A stretch of DNA of 19,048 nt. Origin: Burkholderiales bacterium. Lineage in GTDB: Bacteria; Pseudomonadota; Gammaproteobacteria; Burkholderiales; SG8-41. How positions within the stretch are numbered: position 1 is the first letter of the stretch; each line of letters begins with the position of its first letter. A program made the position numbers and the translations under genes. The stretch spans positions 1 to 19,048 of the forward strand of contig JAIESJ010000188.1 in assembly GCA_019746155.1 (NCBI GenBank). The letters are read 5' to 3'. The notes beneath the pieces are model-generated. The model did no database searches. It saw only the letters and a program-made list of their open reading frames with translations, and was not told the origin of the DNA. Of the stretch, positions 7,542 through 12,750 are shown piece after piece.

Positions 7542-8457
7542 CGTCGTGATGCCGGCCGCGACGCACGCCCCCCTGCATCGCCTCCGGCCCCGAAGTGTAA
7601 TTGAGCATGGCGGGAATGCGGCGCATTGCGGACAACCCCAGCAGCAGGCACACCGTTGCGCTCAGGTTGGGCATGAGCACGCCCACAATTTCGCCTTCGC
7701 TGCTGATGCGCGTGCACAACCGTCCCAATGCCAGGCTTGTCTTGAGCAGCTCGCCGTAAGATTCCGGCTGCTCGCGCGCGTCCTCGATGACCATGGCGCC
7801 GCGGCCGTGCAGTTCGACGGCGTCGACAAAAGCCTCGAACAGTGTCCGCCGCGGCCGCGCAGCGAACATCATGTGCTGCATGATCTTCAGCATCTCGTCG
7901 GCGAGCCGGCGCCGGCGCTGGCGTGGCGGCAGCGCCGGAAGCGCCGGCAGCTTGACGGCCGGCTGGACCGACAGCGTCACGCGAGGAAGCCAGCGCCGCG
8001 GAAAACGGCCGCCCGTGTTTGAAAAGTGCGAATACAGCGTGCCGGTGATCCCGACCGGGATGATGCCGGCGTCGCAGCGCGAGGCGATGACACCCGCGGA
8101 ATCGTAGACCTTCATGATGCCGCCGGTCGTGCACATGCGTCCCTGCGGGAAGATAGCCACCGTCCGGCCGCGCTGAATCTGGCGGATCAGCCGCTTGACA
8201 GCGAGCGGATGCGAGGAATCGAGAACGACGCACGGCAGCACCGTCATCAGGCAGCGCACCAGCCGCGACCTGACCATCTCGCGCGTCAGCACGACGGTCG
8301 GCATCCCCGGCAGAAACAGCCCGAGCAAAACGCCGTCCAGCAGCGAATCATGGTTGGCGACGATGAGCGATCTGCCGCGAAGAAGTTGCCGCGTGTCCCC
8401 TTCGATTTTCACGCGCAACAGCAGGCGCAACAGCAAACGTAGAACCGCGCGAATCAC
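7426..8457 (-). CDS. Aas-like acyltransferase, 5' part of a frameshifted gene
   Basis: N-terminal half of the Aas-like bifunctional enzyme. The PlsC/LPLAT domain (about 1-200) has the catalytic H-x4-D at H36 and D41 (NHDSLLD). The second block reads FPQGRMCTTGGIMKVYDSAG, where most homologues have FPEGR, so the usual Glu is Gln. Residues about 205 to 295 begin the synthetase domain (RIPAMLNYTSGPEAMQG). After that the frame turns into Arg/Gly-rich nonsense and ends at 7426. The start is the GTG at 8457; no Shine-Dalgarno precedes it, but a TATAAT box lies 18 bases upstream. Family role: re-acylation of lysophospholipids and activation of free fatty acids onto ACP. Confidence 0.85.
   Translation of the reverse strand: MIRAVLRLLLRLLLRVKIEGDTRQLLRGRSLIVANHDSLLDGVLLGLFLPGMPTVVLTREMVRSRLVRCLMTVLPCVVLDSSHPLAVKRLIRQIQRGRTVAIFPQGRMCTTGGIMKVYDSAGVIASRCDAGIIPVGITGTLYSHFSNTGGRFPRRWLPRVTLSVQPAVKLPALPALPPRQRRRRLADEMLKIMQHMMFAARPRRTLFEAFVDAVELHGRGAMVIEDAREQPESYGELLKTSLALGRLCTRISSEGEIVGVLMPNLSATVCLLLGLSAMRRIPAMLNYTSGPEAMQGGVRRGRHHDGDHFPPFRRKGAARIEHQGACRRQPRLCGGSACGSGTG
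7568..7573 (-). other. Frameshift site (G6 on the coding strand) in the Aas-like gene
   Basis: The coding strand reads ATGCAGGGGGGCGTGCGTCG here. With six G the frame gives MQGGVRRGRHHDGD, which is not family-like. With five G it gives MQGACVAAGITTVITSR, which continues straight into the downstream frame and matches the Aas family. Six identical bases are a classic site for sequencing error, replication slippage or phase variation. No other lesion was noticed in the two halves. Confidence 0.85.
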
Positions 8458-8474
8458 ATCAGTTATATATGTGA

Positions 8475-8503
8475 ATTATATGAATTGTCACCCCAGCTTT
8501 TAA
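8475..8503 (-). promoter_or_regulatory. Putative sigma70 promoter of the Aas-like gene
   Basis: On the minus strand a perfect TATAAT (8480-8475) has TTAAAA (8503-8498) 17 bases upstream. Transcription would start about 10 bases before the GTG at 8457, giving a very short leader, consistent with the lack of a Shine-Dalgarno. Confidence 0.5.
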
Positions 8504-8667
8504 CCGCTCCTGCCGTCCGAGTCAAATTCGCGTCGGTGGCGCCTTCGGCACCTTTTGATACCTTGATGTTGCGTCGCGGCGGCAACTTTTTAGGAAAATT
8601 GATAGGTTTTCTCGCGGACCGCTCCGGGCAAGGTAATGTTACCTTCTGTTTTTAAACAATAAATTAA

Positions 8668-8690
8668 AAATCTAACAAAATGTTAGATTT
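8668..8690. promoter_or_regulatory. Perfect 10-bp inverted repeat upstream of rpfF
   Basis: Arm AAATCTAACA (8668-8677), spacer AAA, arm TGTTAGATTT (8681-8690). It lies in the AT-rich half of the 334-base divergent spacer and overlaps the first two bases of the putative rpfF -35 box. There is no T-run after either arm, so an operator is more likely than a terminator. The GC-richer part of this spacer (8504-8640) shows nothing I can assign. Confidence 0.6.
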
Positions 8691-8717
8691 GCATTTTAAT
8701 AAAATGTGCCTTTAAAT
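8689..8717 (+). promoter_or_regulatory. Putative rpfF promoter
   Basis: TTGCAT (8689-8694) and TTAAAT (8712-8717) are separated by 17 bases, each 4 of 6 or better to the sigma70 consensus. The leader would be about 65-70 bases and contains the CRP-like palindrome. A strong Shine-Dalgarno (AAGGGGAG, 8777-8784) lies 7 bases before the rpfF ATG. Confidence 0.4.
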
Positions 8718-8723
8718 CCTTAT

Positions 8724-8739
8724 GGTGACTTTGGTCACG
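8724..8739. promoter_or_regulatory. CRP/FNR-family-like palindrome GTGA-N6-TCAC
   Basis: GGTGACTTTGGTCACG has the core and spacing of CRP-family sites (TGTGA-N6-TCACA) with the outermost base changed on each side. It lies just downstream of the putative rpfF -10 box, where binding would be expected to hinder transcription. In Xanthomonas the CRP-like protein Clp belongs to the DSF network, which makes the position suggestive but not proof. Confidence 0.35.
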
Positions 8740-8791
8740 GTTTTAGTGTTTCCTGAGTGGCATCACTTCAATTTATAAGGGGAGAAGTACC

Positions 8792-9718
8792 ATGGAAATG
8801 CATGTTCCTGCCGCCGTATTGGAAGTACGCCGGCAACCCGCCAACCAGTCGATCCCAAACGGTATCGAGTTCAATTTTTCGCCGCAACTGCGCGCCCATT
8901 TCGACAAACAGACCCATGCCTTCTGGTCGCGCTGGTCTCCCGAACCGCGCCCGTGCTTCAATCCGGGCCTGCTCGCCGACATCCGCGCCTGCTATGATTT
9001 TCTCGCGCACAGCGATGGACACCTTAACTGCTATGGCGAAGAACACGCAATTGAATATGTGGTCCTGGCTTCTGCCGTACCCGGCGTTTTCAATCTCGGC
9101 GGCGACCTCGATCTGTTCAAGCAGCTGATCGATGCCCAGGACCGCCAGGGTCTGCTGCGCTACGGACGCGCCTGCATCGACGTGCTCTACCGCAACTACG
9201 TCGGGCATGATCTGCCGGTCACCACGATTTCGCTGGTGCAGGGTGAATGCCTGGGCGGCGGTTTCGAGGCCGCGCTGTCGGGCGACGTCATCGTTGCCGA
9301 AAAAGGCGCGCGCTTCGGCTTCCCCGAAATCCTGTTCAACCTGTTTCCCGGCATGGGCGCCTATTCGTTCCTGGAACGCAGGATCGGCCAGAAAAGCGCC
9401 GAAGACCTGATCACCAGCGGCAAGATCTACAGCGCCGAGGAAATGCATACGCTCGGCATCGTCGACGTCCTGGCCGAAGACGGCCAGGGCGAAACCGCAG
9501 TCGCGGAGTTGATCCGGCGCAGACAACGCATGCGAAACGGCCTCTCGGCGCTGGCGGCGGTGCGGCGGCGCGTACACCAGATCGAGTTTTCCGAACTGCT
9601 CGACATCGTGCAGATCTGGGTCGACAGCGCCCTGCGCCTGAATCCGCGCGATCTGAAGCTCATGAACCGTCTTGTCTCGCGGCAGAACGGATTGGGAGAA
9701 TCTCACCAGGTCCATTAG
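8792..9718 (+). CDS. rpfF: DSF synthase, RpfF-type crotonase-fold enzyme
   Basis: A 308-residue enoyl-CoA hydratase/crotonase-family protein of the RpfF type, which makes cis-2-unsaturated fatty-acid signals (DSF family) from acyl-ACP by dehydration and thioesterase steps. The diagnostic block is SLVQGECLGGGFEAALSGD (147-165), followed by FGFPEILFNLFPGMGAYSF (175-193). E159 and E179 are 20 residues apart, as are the two catalytic glutamates of Xanthomonas RpfF (E141 and E161). NLGGDLDLF (101-109) supplies the oxyanion-hole region. Length fits the family (about 290-310). The ATG has a good Shine-Dalgarno. It is divergent from an acyl-ACP-synthetase-like gene and followed 160 bases later by a PAS-GGDEF-EAL gene. 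Ordinary enoyl-CoA hydratases lack the FPGMGAYSF block, so the RpfF assignment is firm; the exact product is unknown. Confidence 0.9.
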   Translation: MEMHVPAAVLEVRRQPANQSIPNGIEFNFSPQLRAHFDKQTHAFWSRWSPEPRPCFNPGLLADIRACYDFLAHSDGHLNCYGEEHAIEYVVLASAVPGVFNLGGDLDLFKQLIDAQDRQGLLRYGRACIDVLYRNYVGHDLPVTTISLVQGECLGGGFEAALSGDVIVAEKGARFGFPEILFNLFPGMGAYSFLERRIGQKSAEDLITSGKIYSAEEMHTLGIVDVLAEDGQGETAVAELIRRRQRMRNGLSALAAVRRRVHQIEFSELLDIVQIWVDSALRLNPRDLKLMNRLVSRQNGLGESHQVH

Positions 9719-9728
9719 ATGACGGGGC

Positions 9729-9748
9729 ATGTATTACTATAAATACAT
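9729..9748. promoter_or_regulatory. AT-rich inverted repeat just after rpfF
   Basis: Arms ATGTATT (9729-9735) and AATACAT (9742-9748) are separated by 6 bases, starting 11 bases after the rpfF stop. The TATAAAT and TATATT strings here could serve as a -10 region for the next gene. There is no T-run to support a terminator. Confidence 0.4.
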
Positions 9749-9769
9749 TATATTCAACAGATTAAGTTT

Positions 9770-9788
9770 TCGTCCCGGGCTGGGACGA
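9770..9788. promoter_or_regulatory. GC-rich 7-bp stem-loop between rpfF and the GGDEF-EAL gene
   Basis: TCGTCCC (9770-9776), loop GGGCT, GGGACGA (9782-9788), preceded by a TTTT run and not followed by one. It could be an operator, a leader hairpin or the core of a weak terminator. I did not recognise a cyclic-di-GMP riboswitch here. Confidence 0.4.
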
Positions 9789-9836
9789 TAACCATGAAAC
9801 GCTGGCGGCAGCGGTTCAGCCGGTCGGCGATGACTT

Positions 9837-9850
9837 TGGTAAACTTACCA
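9837..9850. promoter_or_regulatory. Palindrome just upstream of the HTH-PAS-GGDEF-EAL gene
   Basis: TGGTAA-AC-TTACCA is a perfect 6-bp inverted repeat with a 2-base centre, 28 bases before the ATG at 9879. Its position suits autoregulation by the HTH protein encoded just downstream. That is inference. Confidence 0.35.
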
Positions 9851-9878
9851 GCCAGCGCAGTCGTGCCCGTCCCGCCCC

Positions 9879-11867
9879 ATGCGGACGGCAGGGCTGAGCG
9901 CAACGAGGGAGCCGGGGTTGTCCACCACATCAAAGCCGGAATACAGCATTCAGGAAGCCTCTGCAATGCTGGGCATTCCGATACAAAAACTGCGGCGCTG
10001 GGACGAACAGGGCGTGCTGGTTGCATTGCGCACGGCGGGAGGGCATCGCCGCTACTCGAAAGAACTGATCGACCGCCTCGCCGCCTCGCCACCCCACTCG
10101 GAAGCCGAGAAGACTTCCCAGGAACTGGCAACCGTCAAGCGTTCGCTGGCGGAAAAGCGCCGCATTATTCAGCTCCTGCTCGAGAGCGAAAACCGCTACC
10201 GCGACCTGGTCGAAACCTCCCACGACCTGATCTGGACCACCGACGCACAAGGACGTTTCATCTATCTCAACAACGCCGCGCATGACATTTTCGGCCTGGC
10301 GCCGAAAGACCTCATCGGGCGCTGCTTTTTCGATTTCGAAACAGGCCCGTCCTATATCTCCAACCGGCGCTTTCTGGCCACGCTCAAGCGCGCCGGCGAA
10401 ATCAGGAACTACGTCACGCACCTTGTCACGGCCCGCGGCGAGGACCGCTGGATCGGGATCAACGCCCGCATCGCCAGCGACGAGAATGGGGAAATGCTCG
10501 GCATCCGCGGCACGGCGCGCGACATCACCGAGCAGCATCTGGCGAGCCAGCGCATCGAATACCTGGCGATGCACGACTCGCTTACCGATCTGCCCAACCG
10601 CCACAGCCTGCAGCGCCGCATCGAATCGGCGATGCAGGAGACAGGCGTGGGTGCGCTGCTGTTTCTCGATATCGACCACTTCAAATACGTGAACGACAAT
10701 TTCGGCCATCGTGCCGGCGATCAGCTCATCATCGGGGTCGGCAGCGTGCTGCGCGACATGACCCGCACCGGCACCGCGGAGCTCTACCGGCTGGGCGGCG
10801 ACGAATTCGCACTCCACCTCCCTGGAGGATTGCGCAAGGAAGCAATCGACACCGCCGAGGTCGCGCTCGACGCCATCCGTCATTACCGCTTCCAGGCCGG
10901 CGAGCAGAAAATCATTTCCAATCTGAGCGCGTCCATCGGTATCGCGCTCTACCCCTTCCACGGCAGCGATCTGCCGTCGCTGCTGTCCAATGTCGACATC
11001 GCGATGTACCAGGCCAAGGATCTCGGCCGCAACCGCTACGCGCTGTTCGACCAGGCCTCCGATTCCCTGCGCAGCACCCACAAGCGCATTCACTGGGCCA
11101 AGAAGCTGCGCGACGCGCTCGACGAAGACCGCCTGGTGCTTTTTTCCCAGCCGGTGGTGCGCCTGAAGGACCAGAAGCCCGTGCACTATGAGATCCTAGT
11201 GCGCGTCCTCGACCATAACGGCAAATACATCCTGCCCGAGCATTTCATCGAGTTCGCCGAATCGATGGGGATGGTGCAGGAAATCGACATGCGGGTGGTC
11301 GAAAAACTGCTTCAGTTCATGCGCGAGAACAGGCAGTTGGGCCAGAAGCTGCGCTATTTCGTGAACCTGTCGCGCGTCTCCATCTCCGACCAGCACTGGA
11401 TCCAGCGCTTCGTCACGCTGCTGCGCACGAGCCAGGTCGACCCCGGCCAGCTGGTGTTCGAGATCACGGAAACGGCCGCGATGTCGGAGATCGACGTCAC
11501 GCTCACCTTCATCCGCAGACTCAAGGACATGGGCTGCCGCTTCGCGCTCGACGACTTCGGAGCCGGTTTCAGCTCGTTTTATTATCTCAAGCGCTTCGAA
11601 GTCGATTACCTGAAAATCGACGGCAGTTTCATCCGTGATCTCGCCACCGACGAAGGCAGCCGCATTTTCGTCAAGGCATTGAACGACGTCGCGCGCGAGT
11701 TGAACAAACAGGTGATCGCCGAATGGGTGGAGAAACCCGAGGTCGTAAAGCTGCTAGTCGAGATGGGCACGCAGTTCGGGCAGGGGTTCCTGTTCCAAGG
11801 TCCGGAACCGCTCGGCGGCCTTGGCGAGCAAGCGGCCGTCTCCCGGCCCAAGAAAACAGCAGGCTGA
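9879..11867 (+). CDS. MerR-like HTH-PAS-GGDEF-EAL protein, candidate DSF/c-di-GMP receptor-regulator
   Basis: A 662-residue soluble protein. Domains: MerR/BldC-type HTH 21-67 (YSIQEASAMLGIPIQKLRRW, then GGHRRY); coiled coil about 74-104; PAS-PAC about 105-220; GGDEF about 225-392 with intact RLGGDEF (304-310) but no RxxD I-site at the usual place (TGTA, 297-300); EAL about 405-650. In the EAL domain the motif is EIL (438-440), but N496, E528, DDFG (558-561), K579, E615 and Q635 are present, so phosphodiesterase activity is plausible. No transmembrane segment is seen. RpfR of Burkholderia, encoded next to rpfF, has the same PAS-GGDEF-EAL order but no HTH. The ATG at 9879 has no Shine-Dalgarno; a TTG at 9918 with AGGGAG 6 bases upstream is an alternative start that keeps the HTH intact. 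Confidence 0.88.
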   Translation: MRTAGLSATREPGLSTTSKPEYSIQEASAMLGIPIQKLRRWDEQGVLVALRTAGGHRRYSKELIDRLAASPPHSEAEKTSQELATVKRSLAEKRRIIQLLLESENRYRDLVETSHDLIWTTDAQGRFIYLNNAAHDIFGLAPKDLIGRCFFDFETGPSYISNRRFLATLKRAGEIRNYVTHLVTARGEDRWIGINARIASDENGEMLGIRGTARDITEQHLASQRIEYLAMHDSLTDLPNRHSLQRRIESAMQETGVGALLFLDIDHFKYVNDNFGHRAGDQLIIGVGSVLRDMTRTGTAELYRLGGDEFALHLPGGLRKEAIDTAEVALDAIRHYRFQAGEQKIISNLSASIGIALYPFHGSDLPSLLSNVDIAMYQAKDLGRNRYALFDQASDSLRSTHKRIHWAKKLRDALDEDRLVLFSQPVVRLKDQKPVHYEILVRVLDHNGKYILPEHFIEFAESMGMVQEIDMRVVEKLLQFMRENRQLGQKLRYFVNLSRVSISDQHWIQRFVTLLRTSQVDPGQLVFEITETAAMSEIDVTLTFIRRLKDMGCRFALDDFGAGFSSFYYLKRFEVDYLKIDGSFIRDLATDEGSRIFVKALNDVARELNKQVIAEWVEKPEVVKLLVEMGTQFGQGFLFQGPEPLGGLGEQAAVSRPKKTAG

Positions 11868-11911
11868 CCTTCAGCTGCCCCGGGCGGCGCCGGCGCAAGG
11901 TCCGCCCCCGC

Positions 11912-12472
11912 TCACCATCCTGCCTGTGTGATTCTTTCCAGCCACAGCAGACCGATGACCGTCTTGACCTCGTTGATCTTTCCCGACCGTACCCAATTCA
12001 ACGCATCGGAAATTTTCAGCGGCACCACTTCAAGAAATTCGCCGTCGTCGAGCGCATGCCCGACGTATTTCAGGCCGCGCGCGAGAAAAAGCTCGATGCG
12101 CTCGTCGGAGTAGCCGATGCAGGGATGCAGCGTGGCGAGGTGGCGCCAGGACTCCGCCTCATAGCCGCACTCCTCGATCAGCTCGCGCTGCGCGGTCGCC
12201 AGCGGGTCCTCTGCCGTTTCCATCTTGCCCGCCGGAAGCTCGTAGAAATGCCGCCGCAGCGGATAGCGGAACTGGCGCTCGAGAATGAGCGTGTCCTCAT
12301 CCAGCAGTGCAATCATCATCACCGCGCCGGGATGCTGAATGTATTCGCGCGTCGCCTCCCTCCCGTCGGGCAGCCGCACGCGGTCTTCGCGCACTTTGAG
12401 CAGCCCCCCGTCATAAACCAGCTTCGAATCCAGCTGCTTTTCGGTGAAGTCCCGTTGCTTGTTGGCAGGCAT
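11912..12472 (-). CDS. NUDIX hydrolase, ADP-ribose pyrophosphatase type
   Basis: A 186-residue cytoplasmic NUDIX protein that probably hydrolyses ADP-ribose or a related nucleoside diphosphate sugar. The NUDIX box is complete: G82, E88, R96-E97, E100-E101 and G103 (GKMETAEDPLATAQRELIEE, then CGY). The preceding LERQFRYPLRRHFYELPAG is typical of the NudF/ADPRase branch. The ATG at 12472 is preferred because AGGGA (12485-12481) lies 8 bases upstream; a GTG two codons earlier (12478) is the alternative. It lies downstream of nuoN on the same strand, an arrangement I remember from betaproteobacteria, and is convergent with the GGDEF-EAL gene 44 bases away. Confidence 0.9.
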   Translation of the reverse strand: MPANKQRDFTEKQLDSKLVYDGGLLKVREDRVRLPDGREATREYIQHPGAVMMIALLDEDTLILERQFRYPLRRHFYELPAGKMETAEDPLATAQRELIEECGYEAESWRHLATLHPCIGYSDERIELFLARGLKYVGHALDDGEFLEVVPLKISDALNWVRSGKINEVKTVIGLLWLERITQAGW

Positions 12473-12714
12473 GGTCACTGTCCCTGCTTGCGCCGCAGGT
12501 ACTCGGTCAGAAACGGCAGGCTGGCGAGCACTAGCAGCCTGGCGGACTTGGCCCTATTCATCGGAACACATGGCGTTAACGGATCGCGGCTGATCGATGC
12601 TTCGGCGACAGTCTGCTTAAGAAGGAAGTCCTGCGTGTCGCAACGCCGTGTCGGCCGGAACAAACATCTCTTGCATGGCGTTCTTTTCGCCCCGTTCTTT
12701 GGTGCTTTTCATTT

Positions 12715-12750
12715 TAGGAGTTTGTCGAACACAAGTCCGACAAACTCCTA
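12715..12750 (-). terminator. 13-bp perfect hairpin containing the nuoN stop codon
   Basis: Arms TAGGAGTTTGTCG (12715-12727) and CGACAAACTCCTA (12738-12750) form a perfect 13-bp inverted repeat with a 10-base loop. On the nuo strand the first three bases of the stem are the nuoN TAG. No U-run follows (the next bases are AAAATGAAAAG). It may be a Rho-dependent or processing boundary, or an mRNA-stabilising hairpin, rather than a classical terminator. Confidence 0.55.

Noticed and set aside
8792..9718. Ordinary enoyl-CoA hydratase instead of RpfF
   Set aside because: The FPEILFNLFPGMGAYSF block and the two glutamates 20 residues apart are specific to the RpfF group.
9719..9878. Cyclic-di-GMP riboswitch in the leader of the GGDEF-EAL gene
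   Set aside because: The conserved GEMM core sequences were not found by eye; only simple palindromes are present.
11882..11907. GGGCGG / CCGCCC inverted repeat between the convergent GGDEF-EAL and NUDIX genes
   Set aside because: Six pairs with a 14-base loop in very GC-rich sequence and no T-run; it may help termination but cannot be supported.
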